31,293 nucleotides of DNA from assembly GCA_003563255.1 (NCBI GenBank), contig PWSL01000082.1, forward strand, positions 1 through 31,293, written 5' to 3'. This DNA comes from Desulfonatronospira sp. (GTDB lineage: Bacteria > Desulfobacterota > Desulfovibrionia > Desulfovibrionales > Desulfonatronovibrionaceae). The first letter of the stretch is position 1; the number at the start of each line of letters is the position of its first letter. The notes beneath the pieces were generated by a model. That model saw only the letters and a program-made list of their open reading frames with translations. It was not told where the DNA came from and did no database searches. Both the position numbers and the translations under genes were made by a program. Shown in pieces: positions 7,390 through 15,827 of the stretch.

Positions 7390-10300
7390 TTATTCACCCT
7401 TGAGGTGACTGGTCAAATCTTCGACTATTTTATGCATTTCCTGCAGACATTCCAAAATAGGTGGTTTGTTCCTCAAACGCAACTCCAGATTAGAAGGAGG
7501 AGCCAGTTTAGCCTTATCCTGGTTCTTCTCGATCCATTCCACCAGCCTTGCCGGGTCAATGGCTTCAGCCTGTGGGGGCCATTCTATACAAAGTTTGTTC
7601 TCCATGAAGTCCGCCCTTTGAGGCCCCAGAGTTTTCAGGACATGTTTAATTTTTAATACATTGATGAAATTCTTCAACTCATCAGGTAGCTTTCCAAACA
7701 GGTCTTCCAGTTCATGTGATAGCTGCTCGTAATCCTGGATATCAGTTCCCCCAGAGAGCATGCGATAGTACCTCAGACGCTCAGCAGGATCTGGAATGTA
7801 GTCCTCGGGTATAAAGGCTGAAAATCCAATATTAATTTCCAGGTCCTTTGTCTCTGCTGTTTTGTCACCTTTGAGTTTGCCCACTTCTTCCTGCATCATC
7901 TCCAGGAAAAGGTCCAGACCAACCTTGCCGATCTGTCCTGACTGGACCTCTCCCAGGATATTTCCGGCTCCTCTCAGCCGTAGATCTTCCATGGCCACCT
8001 GAAATCCAGCTCCCAGATAATCCATGTCCAGAATTATCTGCATGCGTTTCCTGGATTTTTCACCAATGTCTTTGATGGAGGGCACGACAAAATAAGCAAA
8101 GGCCTGTTGCTGGGATCTGCCCACCCGGCCCCGCAACTGGTAAAGCTGCCCAAGGCCGAACATTTGAGCCTGGTCCACGATCAGGGTATTTGCCCGGGGA
8201 AAATCCAGCCCGGATTCAATAATCGCTGTACAGACAAGAATATCTATTTCATGATGCCAGAATTTGTGCATGGTTTCCTCCAGCAGCCTTTCAGGCATCT
8301 GTCCGTGGGCCATAGCCACCCTGGCTTCAGGAACCAGCTGCTGCACATGCTCCATAACACTTTCCAGACCACGCACCCGGTTGTAAACCCAGAAGACCTG
8401 TCCATTTCTGTCCAGTTCTCTTTGGAGGGCATGTCTCAGAAACTCCCTGTCTTTTTCAATAATTGAACTTTCAACAGGTTTTCGATCCACAGGGGGGGTT
8501 TCTATGACACTCAGGGTCCGGATGCCGGACAGAGACAGCTGCAGCGTTCTGGGTATAGGTGTTGCGGTCAGGGTCAAAACATCGATGTTTTGCCTGTATT
8601 GTTTAAGCTTTTCCTTATGTCTGACCCCAAACCTCTGTTCCTCATCAAGAATCATTAAAGAAAGCCTGGGCAGCACAACATCCTGAGACAGAATCCGGTG
8701 TGTGCCTATCAGAATGTCCACCTCCCCTTTCTGGGCAGCTTCCAGGATAATCTTCTGTCGGCTACGGGGAACAAATCGGCTCAACATGCGTACATTTACG
8801 GCAAAATCCTGCATACGCTGCATGAAATTCTGGTAGTGCTGCTCAGCTAAAACTGTAGTTGGACATAAGAGGGCCACCTGTTTGCCGTCCTGTACAGCCC
8901 TGAAGGCGGCACGCATGGCCACCTCTGTCTTGCCGAAACCTACATCGCCGCAGACCAGGCGGTCCATGGGCTCATTGCGCTCCATATCCTGCATCACCTC
9001 TCGGATGGCCTGCTCCTGGTCCGGGGTCTCTTCAAAGCCGAAGGTATTTGTAAACTCCAGGTAGAATTCTTCCTGGGGAGTGTATGAATATCCTTTGACC
9101 ACCTTGCGCTTGGCGTACATATCCACCAGGTCCCGGGCTATCTGTTGAATTGCCTTGCGCACACGGTTTTTGGTTTTGGTCCAGTTGGCCCCACCCAGTT
9201 TATCCAGGGCTGGATTTGCGCCATCCGGGCCCTTATATTTCTGAACCAGAGAAAACCTGTCCACCGGCACATAAAGTTTGTCATCATTGGCGTAATGCAG
9301 CAGGAGATAATCATTGGCCTGCGTATCCGTCCCGATTCGTTCCAGGCCCCCGAAACGTCCAAGTCCGTAGTCCCTGTGAACCAGCATGTCTCCAGGCTCA
9401 ATATCTTCAACCCTGGCAATGCCCTTGAATTTGCCGGCAGTTCTGACTTTCCGGCTGGTGCCGGGCTGCAGGACATCTTCTCCCAGGACATAGATGTGGT
9501 TCCAGGACATGTGCATCCCGGTGCCGGTTCCTGTCACCACAGCATAAAGTCCCCGAATGTCCGGATCAAAATCTGTCTTTAACTGTATATCTTCCTTTTT
9601 AATAACTTCCAGAAACCTGTCCCTGGATCTTGTAGAGTTAAAGCCCAGTATTACCTGGTTGGCAGTCCTTTTCCAGTCCTTCAGGGCCTGTACAAAAGTA
9701 GGCCAGGGTCTGCGTTGGTCCTGGGGCTTCCAGAAAATATCGGTAAAACTGCCGATTTCTTTTTCGCTTAAATCCAGACCCCTGGATTTCCGGCCCATCA
9801 CCAGCCTGTCGAAAACAATCTGTTTTTTGTTTTGCCAAAGGGTCCTGGCCCGCGTTTCCGGTTGAAAAATCAACTTATAAGGCAGGCCCTCGTCTTCAGC
9901 CCACTTCTTGAGCTTCCACTCCTCTTCTTCCAGTGCAGTCCGGAGTCTGGCGGTATCCACCAAGAGAAAAAAGGCTTCCGGGGGTAAAAAGTCTGAAATA
10001 TCTCCTGGACTGGAATAATAAAGACCGGCTGGATAATCCGCAACCTTTTCCTCCAGTTTTGTTTCTAGCTTCCGGCGCAGATCCATGTTGATCTCCCCGA
10101 TGGACTTGAGGTAGTCAGCCTTTTGCCTGGCCTGGGAGACCAGGTTGTCCTCCATGGGACATGGGGCGACCGGAAGTATAAGGCAATCTTCCAACTGGTG
10201 CAGGGATCTCTGGGAAACAGGCTCGAAGGTGCGGATGCTTTCCAGAGTGTTTCCAAAAAACTCCAGGCGGAGGGGATGGAGGTATCCCGGGGCGAAGATA

Positions 10301-10827
10301 TCCAGGATGTCTCCACGCAGGGATGTTTCCCCCGGGGAATCGACCAGGAAGCTTCTTGAATAGCCCCAGTCCACAAGCTTATCCATTATGTATCCCGGAC
10401 TTGTCTCCTCTCCTGTCATGAAAAGCAGGAAAACTTCCTGAACCACATCTGCGGGGGGGTAAAAATACAGCAGGGCATCAGCGGTAAGCACAGTTACTTT
10501 TCCGCCTCCCTGCAGAAGACCGAACATGCCTGCCCATATCCGACCCCATGAAGATTTGCTCTGTCCGGCAGGGGAAGGGGGAAAAACCCAGGGTGCCTCC
10601 CAGAACTTATCAGTTGCTTTTTCACTCTGACTGAAAATACCGGCCAGATGCGCATACTGTTTAACATCCGAACCCGGAGGCAGCACAACAACTGTGTCAC
10701 GTCCCTGGCGACGCAGGTACTCAGCCAGATAAACCTGTGTGGCTGGACCTGCCTTGCGGATATGCACATGCCTGGACCCGTTTTTTGAACCCAGGATTTC
10801 ACTTTTTATGTTGGAATCTATAAACAA
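7390..10827 (-). CDS. mfd: Transcription-repair coupling factor Mfd
   Basis: The 1145-aa product is the DNA translocase that removes RNA polymerase stalled at lesions and recruits UvrA. Visible parts are the UvrB-like N-terminal region and the RNA-polymerase-interacting domain (GDMLVHRDYGLGRFGGLERI, about residue 480). The superfamily 2 helicase motor has Walker A CGDVGFGKTEVAMR (about 635), a DEEQ box (LMILDEEQRFGVRHK), TLTATPIPRTLQLSLSG, and motifs V-VI (IIESGLDFPRANT and QLRGRVGRSQQQAF). A TRCF C-terminal domain ends the protein. Length is normal. The first possible start is TTG at 10827; no ATG occurs near it, and an in-frame GTG lies about 20 codons on. The ribosome binding site is weak, so the exact start is uncertain. 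Confidence 0.97.
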   Translation of the reverse strand: MFIDSNIKSEILGSKNGSRHVHIRKAGPATQVYLAEYLRRQGRDTVVVLPPGSDVKQYAHLAGIFSQSEKATDKFWEAPWVFPPSPAGQSKSSWGRIWAGMFGLLQGGGKVTVLTADALLYFYPPADVVQEVFLLFMTGEETSPGYIMDKLVDWGYSRSFLVDSPGETSLRGDILDIFAPGYLHPLRLEFFGNTLESIRTFEPVSQRSLHQLEDCLILPVAPCPMEDNLVSQARQKADYLKSIGEINMDLRRKLETKLEEKVADYPAGLYYSSPGDISDFLPPEAFFLLVDTARLRTALEEEEWKLKKWAEDEGLPYKLIFQPETRARTLWQNKKQIVFDRLVMGRKSRGLDLSEKEIGSFTDIFWKPQDQRRPWPTFVQALKDWKRTANQVILGFNSTRSRDRFLEVIKKEDIQLKTDFDPDIRGLYAVVTGTGTGMHMSWNHIYVLGEDVLQPGTSRKVRTAGKFKGIARVEDIEPGDMLVHRDYGLGRFGGLERIGTDTQANDYLLLHYANDDKLYVPVDRFSLVQKYKGPDGANPALDKLGGANWTKTKNRVRKAIQQIARDLVDMYAKRKVVKGYSYTPQEEFYLEFTNTFGFEETPDQEQAIREVMQDMERNEPMDRLVCGDVGFGKTEVAMRAAFRAVQDGKQVALLCPTTVLAEQHYQNFMQRMQDFAVNVRMLSRFVPRSRQKIILEAAQKGEVDILIGTHRILSQDVVLPRLSLMILDEEQRFGVRHKEKLKQYRQNIDVLTLTATPIPRTLQLSLSGIRTLSVIETPPVDRKPVESSIIEKDREFLRHALQRELDRNGQVFWVYNRVRGLESVMEHVQQLVPEARVAMAHGQMPERLLEETMHKFWHHEIDILVCTAIIESGLDFPRANTLIVDQAQMFGLGQLYQLRGRVGRSQQQAFAYFVVPSIKDIGEKSRKRMQIILDMDYLGAGFQVAMEDLRLRGAGNILGEVQSGQIGKVGLDLFLEMMQEEVGKLKGDKTAETKDLEINIGFSAFIPEDYIPDPAERLRYYRMLSGGTDIQDYEQLSHELEDLFGKLPDELKNFINVLKIKHVLKTLGPQRADFMENKLCIEWPPQAEAIDPARLVEWIEKNQDKAKLAPPSNLELRLRNKPPILECLQEMHKIVEDLTSHLKGE

Positions 10828-10949
10828 TATTTGTCTCGGCTCATCACCGTAGCGAAAACACTTTCAAGTAACCGTTCAGGGGGTCCTCAATGATGAAGCC
10901 GGCAGACCGGCATGGGGACTGTGTAACCATACAGGGGGTGCTAATATCG

Positions 10950-11054
10950 GCCTGGGGACAGTCCCCGCAACATATTTCCTGCACCATGAAATATATTACC
11001 AGCGTACATTTCAGTAAACCTGCACAAGCAGTACTGGAGGGACAGTCCCCAGGC
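10950..11054. repeat. Large imperfect three-way-junction palindrome
   Basis: Arms GCCTGGGGACAGTCCCC (10950-10966) and AGGGACAGTCCCCAGGC (11038-11054) are inverted copies matching at 15 of 17 positions; each arm contains its own GGGAC/GTCCC palindrome. Between them lie two internal stems: ATATTTC/GAAATAT (10972-10994) and an imperfect CCAG..GTAC/GTACTGG (10999-11037). This stretch directly precedes palindromic element A3. The remaining gap upstream of mfd (10828-10949) shows only a short GCCGG palindrome and no gene. Confidence 0.6.
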
Positions 11055-11064
11055 CCGTTCTGCG

Positions 11065-11220
11065 GTATCTGTTCAGCGCTCTGCATGTGGCACGGGGACT
11101 GGCTCTCCCCGCACTTATTTTTTATAATTCCGTCAAACATCCTTCAGAAAAATAAGTGCGGGGGTGCCTGTCCCCTGCTTTCGGTCCCCTGCTTTCGTAA
11201 AAAATGCGCTGAACAGATAC
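11065..11220 (+). repeat. Palindromic element, subfamily A (A3)
   Basis: A complete copy running from GTATCTGTTCAGCGCTCTGC, through the L hairpin GGGGACTGGCTCTCCCC and a centre related to A1/A2, to the R hairpin and the tip GCGCTGAACAGATAC. It is longer than the others because the 14-mer GTCCCCTGCTTTCG is tandemly duplicated (11170-11183 and 11184-11197). It lies between the mfd and cheW genes, past the 3' end of cheW. Confidence 0.9.
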
Positions 11221-11254
11221 GAAAAATCAAAGATTTACTGTAGTGTTATTCAGC

Positions 11255-11731
11255 TTAAACCTGGCTTAAAACCTTTTTTTCTTCCCGGCTCAAAAGCCTG
11301 TCCAGATCCAGCAGAATCAGGAGCCTGTCTTCCAGCTTACCCACACCGCTTATATACTCGGAGTCAAGCCCGGCCACTACAGGCGGCGGTGGTTCGACAG
11401 TGTCTGCAGGAATACGGAGCACTTCAGAAACAGAATCCACAATAAACCCCACTATCATTTTGTTGATCTCAACCACAACAATCCGGGTATTCTTATCGTG
11501 CCCCTTGGGCTCTAAACCAAATCTTTTACGCAGATCGATTACCGGAATGACCTTGCCCCTTAGGTTGATCACCCCCTCCACGAAATCCGGTGCCTTGGGC
11601 ACCTTGGTTATCTGCATCATCCGGATGATTTCCTGGACGGTCAGTATCTCCACCCCGAACTCTTCACCGCCAATATTAAAGGTGACCATTTGCAACAGAT
11701 CGGCATCTTTTTTCTGGGTGTGATTTGCCAT
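11255..11731 (-). CDS. cheW: Chemotaxis adaptor protein CheW
   Basis: The 158-aa product is a single CheW domain, the scaffold that joins methyl-accepting chemoreceptors to the kinase CheA at the cytoplasmic membrane. Diagnostic stretches are VTFNIGGEEFGVEILTVQEI, then GVINLRGKVIPVIDLRKRFG and VGFIVDSVSEVLRI, covering nearly the whole length. A strong AGGAG precedes the ATG. It stands alone: no cheA, cheY or receptor gene adjoins it. Repeat-rich gaps flank it on both sides, so it is probably a single-gene transcript. Confidence 0.95.
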   Translation of the reverse strand: MANHTQKKDADLLQMVTFNIGGEEFGVEILTVQEIIRMMQITKVPKAPDFVEGVINLRGKVIPVIDLRKRFGLEPKGHDKNTRIVVVEINKMIVGFIVDSVSEVLRIPADTVEPPPPVVAGLDSEYISGVGKLEDRLLILLDLDRLLSREEKKVLSQV

Positions 11732-11762
11732 GGGCTATCTCCTGGGCTTTATTAATAATATC

Positions 11763-11852
11763 GTATCCGTTCAGCGTATTGCATGCCGTCAGGGGATCGG
11801 CTCTGTCCCCTGTAACCATTGTCCCCTGCCGTAATTGTAATCGCTGAACAGA
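11763..11852. repeat. Degenerate palindromic element
   Basis: GTATCCGTTCAGCGTATTGC at the left and ATCGCTGAACAGAAC at the right are decayed versions of the element tips. The inside is shortened and keeps only GGCTCTGTCCCC and TTGTCCCCTGC fragments. Just right of it, at about 11882-11900, CCTGCTTAACAGCGCTAAA looks like a further remnant of an R tip. Confidence 0.6.
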
Positions 11853-11922
11853 ACTGATTTCAGTTGTCTGTGGCAGTAATGACCTGCTTAACAGCGCTAA
11901 ATCTTTTTCTTAATTTTATCAA

Positions 11923-11956
11923 GCCAAAATATATTGCCAAAATATATTGCCAAAAC
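11923..11956. repeat. Short tandem repeat, 13-bp unit
   Basis: GCCAAAATATATT occurs twice in direct succession (11923-11935 and 11936-11948), followed by a partial third unit. It lies in the long gap between cheW and the small plus-strand gene. No gene or other clear signal is seen in 11853-12005 beyond this. Confidence 0.8.
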
Positions 11957-12005
11957 AACAGCTTGTGGTTAACATCTGTTACCAGTTGATCAGTTATTGA
12001 GAAAT

Positions 12006-12102
12006 GTAGCTGTTAAGCGCTTTGCATGTCGCATGATTTCCTGACCGGAAGGGTCCCGGAAAATCCTATCACCGTGCCGCATGCAAAGCGCTGAACAGAT
12101 AC
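12006..12102. repeat. Short, B-like palindromic element
   Basis: Tips TGTTAAGCGCTTTGCATGTC and GCATGCAAAGCGCTGAACAG-ATAC form a long inverted repeat, and both ends are of the L type (AAGCGCTTTGCATG and its inverse). The centre holds GGGTCCCGGA, the core arm of subfamily B at 118-251. The element is shorter (97 bp) and lacks the GGGGACTGGC hairpins. It ends 117 bases before the small gene at 12220. Confidence 0.75.
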
Positions 12103-12189
12103 TATAAACTAAAAAGTGCTGGTGGTGCCTGCCACCGATGGAGGCACCGCATAGTTTGAAAGGTTTCGCTGTAATGTCTTCCAGCCTTT

Positions 12190-12210
12190 AAACCTTAGTA
12201 TAGGAGGTTT
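12190..12210 (+). promoter_or_regulatory. Hairpin overlapping the Shine-Dalgarno of the 70-aa gene
   Basis: AAACCT (12190-12195) can pair with AGGTTT (12205-12210); the latter overlaps the ribosome binding site AGGAGG (12202-12207), which lies 12 bases before the ATG at 12220. A 6-bp stem could partly mask translation initiation. Just upstream, GGTGCCT/AGGCACC forms another 7-bp stem. Both are seen in the sequence; a regulatory role is inferred. Confidence 0.35.
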
Positions 12211-12219
12211 CATCAAATA

Positions 12220-12432
12220 ATGGCCTATTTTTTACGCAATCCTGACAATTATCCTCTGGAAGAGCAGGTAAAAATTCTGGGCGACGAGGAACTCCTGGAT
12301 TTCTGGGAGGAAAGTCAGTTCCTTGACAAATTTTTCGATGAAGAAGCCTATAAGTCCCCAGGGCCGCGCATTAACTACGAGGAGGTGATCCTCAAGGAAC
12401 TGCAGATAAGAAGCTGCATGAAGAGTCTTTAA
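12220..12432 (+). CDS. Small acidic protein of unknown function (70 aa)
   Basis: I do not recognise this protein. It has no signal peptide, membrane segment or Cys motif. It is acidic (many Glu and Asp, e.g. LGDEELLDFWEESQFLDKFF) and is predicted to be mostly helical. Support for a real gene: a strong TAGGAGG ribosome binding site 12 bases before the ATG, an immediate downstream bidirectional terminator at 12491-12523, and coding-like composition. It is one of only two plus-strand genes here and stands divergent from cheW. The compact helical, acidic nature would suit a small regulator or adaptor, but that is a guess. Confidence 0.75.
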   Translation: MAYFLRNPDNYPLEEQVKILGDEELLDFWEESQFLDKFFDEEAYKSPGPRINYEEVILKELQIRSCMKSL

Positions 12433-12485
12433 ACCCGATCCTGCTATCTATCTGTGCCTTTTCGGAAGCCTGTTGAGGACGTATT

Positions 12486-12523
12486 AAAAAAACCATCCCG
12501 GATGTACCGGGATGGTTTTTTTT
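12486..12523. terminator. Bidirectional Rho-independent terminator
   Basis: CCATCCCGG (12493-12501) pairs perfectly with CCGGGATGG (12507-12515) around a 5-base loop. The stem is preceded by a run of seven A and followed by a run of eight T, so it can end transcription in both directions. It sits between the converging small plus-strand gene and the minus-strand RRM gene and probably serves both. Confidence 0.93.
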
Positions 12524-12546
12524 GAATCTTATTGCAAAAATTGGAT

Positions 12547-12801
12547 TTAAAAGCGAGCTTCTCGTTTGGGCTTGGCCACATTGACCTTGATGTTGCGGCC
12601 ACCGAAATCAGTCCCGTTGAGACTTTCAATGGCCTCGTCAGCACCGTTTTCCATTTCCACAAATCCAAAGCCGCGGGAACGGCCGGTTTCGCGGTCCTCA
12701 ATGATCTTTGCCGAGCTTACCTCTCCATATTCAGCAAAAAGATCGCGGAGTTGGGCCTCAGTAGTGCTCCAGGGCAGGTTGCCCACATAAAGATTGGTCA
12801 T
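12547..12801 (-). CDS. RRM-domain RNA-binding protein
   Basis: The 84-aa product is a single RNA recognition motif, of the short glycine-poor kind common in Desulfobacterota and cyanobacteria. RNP2 is NLYVGNLPW (residues 3-11) and RNP1 is RSRGFGFVEM (about 43-52). A basic tail (AKPKREARF) ends the protein. Such proteins bind RNA and are often cold-induced; the target is unknown. The frame is open upstream to 12927, but the ATG at 12801 with AGGAG nine bases before it starts the domain exactly. The leader holds a promoter-like pair and a palindrome (see 12836-12927). Confidence 0.92.
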   Translation of the reverse strand: MTNLYVGNLPWSTTEAQLRDLFAEYGEVSSAKIIEDRETGRSRGFGFVEMENGADEAIESLNGTDFGGRNIKVNVAKPKREARF

Positions 12802-12835
12802 AAGATAACGCTCCTGAAAAAGTAAAACAGGGAAA

Positions 12836-12884
12836 TCACCGGTCCAGGCCGCAAACGATCCGACCCGCCCACAAAAACCGGTGA
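12836..12884 (-). promoter_or_regulatory. Palindrome in the RRM gene leader
   Basis: TCACCGGT (12836-12843) and ACCGGTGA (12877-12884) are perfect 8-bp inverted arms around 33 bases. They lie in the leader between the proposed promoter and the AGGAG site of the RRM gene. The mRNA could fold here, so autoregulation by the RNA-binding product is possible. That role is inferred only. Confidence 0.35.
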
Positions 12885-12898
12885 AAGACACTGCTCCC

Positions 12899-12927
12899 TC
12901 TATATTCCAGGCATTTTTCGAAAGCAA
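12899..12927 (-). promoter_or_regulatory. Candidate sigma70-type promoter for the RRM gene
   Basis: On the minus strand TTGCTT (-35, 12922-12927) and TATAGA (-10, 12899-12904) are separated by 17 bases. Transcription would begin near 12892, giving a leader of about 90 bases before the ATG at 12801. Both boxes depart from consensus at one or two positions. Confidence 0.45.
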
Positions 12928-12966
12928 GTTTTTTTTGAAAAAAAACTCTTAGAGAAATATTTTCGT

Positions 12967-15495
12967 TTACTTCCGGGGCTTAAAGGAGCGCAGTCTCAGA
13001 CTGTTGGTTACCACCGATACGGAACTTACGGCCATGGCCGCTCCGGCCAGCATGGGATTGAGTATGATTCCGTAAAAGGGATACAATACGCCGGCAGCAA
13101 CGGGTATCAGGACAATATTGTAGATAAAGGCCCAGAAAAGATTCTGGCGGATTGTCCTGGTAGTTGCCCTGGAAAGGGAGATGGCCGTGGGCACACCGCG
13201 CAGGTCGCCGCTTATGAGGGTTACGTCCGCTGTTTCCATGGCCACGTCCGTGCCAGTGCCAATGGCTATGCCCACGTCGGCACTGGCCAGGGCCGGGGCA
13301 TCGTTGATGCCGTCTCCGACCATCGCCACGCGTCTGCCTTCCTGCTGCAGACTGGTCACATAATCAGCCTTGTCCTGAGGAAGGACCTCGGCAAAGACCC
13401 GGTCAATGTCCAGCTGCCGCCCTATGGCCCGGGCTGTGGCTTGATTGTCCCCGGTGAGCATGATCACTTCCAGGCCCATTTTGCGCATGTCCTGTACCGC
13501 TTCCCTGGATGTATCCTTCAGGGGATCGGCCACGGCGATCATCCCGGCCATTTTTCCGTCCCTGGCCACGTACATGGGAGTCTTGCCTTCGTGGGCCAGT
13601 TCCATGGCCCTTTCCTCCCAGGGGCCGGTAGAAACCTTGAACTGCTGCATAAGGCGAAGATTGCCGGCAAGGATCTCTGTGCCCTCCATAAAGGCCTTTA
13701 TCCCCTGCCCTGGAACAGCGTCAAAGGATTCTGCAGAACCCAGGTTCAGGCCCTGTTCCCTTGCATGACGCACAACAGCCTCTCCTAAGGGGTGTTCAGA
13801 TCCCTGTTCAACGGATGCCGCCAGGCGCAGAAGATCATGGGCTTCAGTGCCCTGTTCCGGCAACAGGTCCATGACCTGGGGCTCACCACGGGTAAGTGTG
13901 CCGGTTTTGTCCAGGACCACTGTCTGCAGCTTGTGCGTAAGCTGCAATGTCTCGGCGTTCTTGATGAGAATGCCGTTTTCAGCACCTCTGCCCATACCCA
14001 CCATTATGGCCGTGGGAGTGGCCAGACCCAGGGCGCAGGGGCAGGCTATTATAAGCACAGCGATAAAGGTGGTCAGGGCAAAGGTCAACTGCGGTTCAGG
14101 CCCGTAAATGGACCAGAAAACAAAGCTCAGAAGTGCTACACTTAGAACTGCGGGCACAAAGTATGCCGCTATTTGGTCCACCATCTTCTGAATAGGGGCC
14201 TTGGATCCCTGGGCCTGTTCCACCAGCTGGATTATCCTGGCCAGAGCAGTATCCCGGCCGATCTTTGTAGCCCTGAACTGAAAGCTTCCCACCTTGTTTA
14301 TGGTTCCGCCTATGACTTCATGGCCGGGCTTCTTGGTCACAGGCATGCTTTCCCCGGTGAGCATGGACTCGTCCACAGTGGAGGAACCGGAAGTTATCTC
14401 ACCGTCCACAGGAATCCTTTCTCCGGGGCGAACCAGGACCACATCCCCCACAAGCACTTCATCCACTGGTATTTCAAGGTCTTCACCCTTTCGTCTCACC
14501 CTGGCGCTGCGGGCCTGCATACCCATGAGCCGGCGGATGGCTTCGGAAGTGCGTCCCTTGGCCCGGGCCTCCATGAGCCGGCCCACAAGAATAAGAGTGG
14601 TGATTACCGTGGCTACGTCGTAATAAAGCTGATAAGGAAAACCCAGGTTGGTTAGAAAGCCCGGAAAAAGGGTCATGGCTGCGCTGTAAAGCCAGGCCGA
14701 GGTGGTGCCCATGGCCACCAGGACGTTCATATCCGCGGTCAGATGCCGCAATGCCCCATATGCGCCCTGGTAAAAACGCCACCCGGCAACAAACTGCACA
14801 TATGTGGAGAGAATCAGGAGAACATATACATTGCTTAAGAAAGCGGGCACCCAGTCCGACCACATGGGCATCATATGGGGAATACTGCCTATAAGGACAA
14901 CAGTGGTTACCGCCGCCCCGGAAACAACATCCCTGACCAGGCGTTTCATCTGTTTTTCCCGGACCTCACGTTCCCTGTCCTCGCTTTCTTTCTGTTCTGT
15001 GCCGGCATGGACCACCTTGTAACCGCTTTCTTCCACTGCTTTCTGAAGGGAAGCAAGTGTTTCCGGACCTCCGGTATATGTGATCAGTGCACGCTCAGAG
15101 GCAAAATTAACTTCTGCCTGCAGCACTCCGGGAACATCAGACAGGGCCTTTTCCACCCGGCGCACGCAGGAGGCACAGGTCATGCCCTCAATATCCAGAA
15201 CCGCCTGGTGCTGGTCCACGGGATGAGCACCAAAACCGATACTTTCCACGGCCTCTGTCAACTCTGCAAGAGAAACCCGGTCTTCAAGGAAGACAGTGGC
15301 CTTTTCTGTGGAAAGGTTGACTTCAGCGGTTCTTACCCCTTCAATATCTGTAAGGGCCTTTTCTACTCGGCGTACGCAGGAGGCACAGGACATGCCGGTG
15401 ATTTTCAGGATAACCGGAGGGTTATTTTTGCCGGAGTTTTCTTTCAAAGACTCCGGAGGCTTGTCCAGCCCGAAAGTTTTTTTGTCTTCAGACAT
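12967..15495 (-). CDS. copA: Cu+-exporting P1B-type ATPase
   Basis: The 842-aa product is a heavy-metal P-type ATPase that pumps monovalent copper out of the cytoplasm. Two N-terminal heavy-metal domains carry GMSCASC and GMTCASC. Transmembrane segments follow, with the metal-site helix [12 protein letters not shown] (CPC indicates Cu/Ag). Then come the phosphorylation site DKTGTLT, the HP motif SEHPLGEAV and the hinge [13 protein letters not shown]. Length and order are complete. The frame could begin at a TTG (15510), but GGGGT lies a few bases before the ATG at 15495. No copper-sensing regulator or chaperone gene adjoins it. A palindromic element lies 83 bases upstream. Confidence 0.95.
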   Translation of the reverse strand: MSEDKKTFGLDKPPESLKENSGKNNPPVILKITGMSCASCVRRVEKALTDIEGVRTAEVNLSTEKATVFLEDRVSLAELTEAVESIGFGAHPVDQHQAVLDIEGMTCASCVRRVEKALSDVPGVLQAEVNFASERALITYTGGPETLASLQKAVEESGYKVVHAGTEQKESEDREREVREKQMKRLVRDVVSGAAVTTVVLIGSIPHMMPMWSDWVPAFLSNVYVLLILSTYVQFVAGWRFYQGAYGALRHLTADMNVLVAMGTTSAWLYSAAMTLFPGFLTNLGFPYQLYYDVATVITTLILVGRLMEARAKGRTSEAIRRLMGMQARSARVRRKGEDLEIPVDEVLVGDVVLVRPGERIPVDGEITSGSSTVDESMLTGESMPVTKKPGHEVIGGTINKVGSFQFRATKIGRDTALARIIQLVEQAQGSKAPIQKMVDQIAAYFVPAVLSVALLSFVFWSIYGPEPQLTFALTTFIAVLIIACPCALGLATPTAIMVGMGRGAENGILIKNAETLQLTHKLQTVVLDKTGTLTRGEPQVMDLLPEQGTEAHDLLRLAASVEQGSEHPLGEAVVRHAREQGLNLGSAESFDAVPGQGIKAFMEGTEILAGNLRLMQQFKVSTGPWEERAMELAHEGKTPMYVARDGKMAGMIAVADPLKDTSREAVQDMRKMGLEVIMLTGDNQATARAIGRQLDIDRVFAEVLPQDKADYVTSLQQEGRRVAMVGDGINDAPALASADVGIAIGTGTDVAMETADVTLISGDLRGVPTAISLSRATTRTIRQNLFWAFIYNIVLIPVAAGVLYPFYGIILNPMLAGAAMAVSSVSVVTNSLRLRSFKPRK

Positions 15496-15577
15496 CTTTA
15501 CCCCGATCAAGAATGCAGATATATTTCAATTTGTTTTTTCCAAAGGCCGAAGCATGTCCGGCAGACATGGTATCGTC

Positions 15578-15714
15578 GTATCTGTTTAGCGATTTGCATG
15601 TGGCATGGGGACTGGCTCTCCCCGCACTGATTTTTGTGAAGGATAATTGAGAGGTTTAAAAATAAGTGCGGGGGTGCCTGTCCCCTGCTTTCCTTAACAG
15701 CGCTAAACAGATAC
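15578..15714 (+). repeat. Palindromic element, subfamily A (A4), centre inverted
   Basis: L tip GTATCTGTTTAGCGATTTGC and hairpin GGGGACTGGCTCTCCCC on the left; R hairpin and GCGCTAAACAGATAC on the right. The centre (GTGAAGGATAATTGAGAGG-like) is the reverse complement of the centre in A5 and A6 relative to the ends, so the inner part has been flipped. It lies between copA and pyrR, divergently transcribed genes, and so forms part of their shared upstream region. Confidence 0.92.
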
Positions 15715-15761
15715 GCCTCGTCGAACCGAAGCTGTACAAGGTAAGAGTTTAGAGGTAGCAA

Positions 15762-15807
15762 CTTGCGGGAACAGGTATCTTTACCAGCTAAATGATTTCC
15801 CTGCAAG
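15762..15807 (+). promoter_or_regulatory. Possible structured leader of pyrR
   Basis: CTTGCGGGAA (15762-15771) pairs with TTCCCTGCAAG (15797-15807) except for one bulged base, enclosing a small GGTA/TACC hairpin. The stem ends nine bases before the AGGGGGG ribosome binding site. In Firmicutes PyrR binds hairpins in pyr leaders; whether this hairpin is a PyrR or other site here is unknown. No clear -35/-10 pair was found. Confidence 0.35.
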
Positions 15808-15827
15808 AATATTGATAGGGGGGCTGA

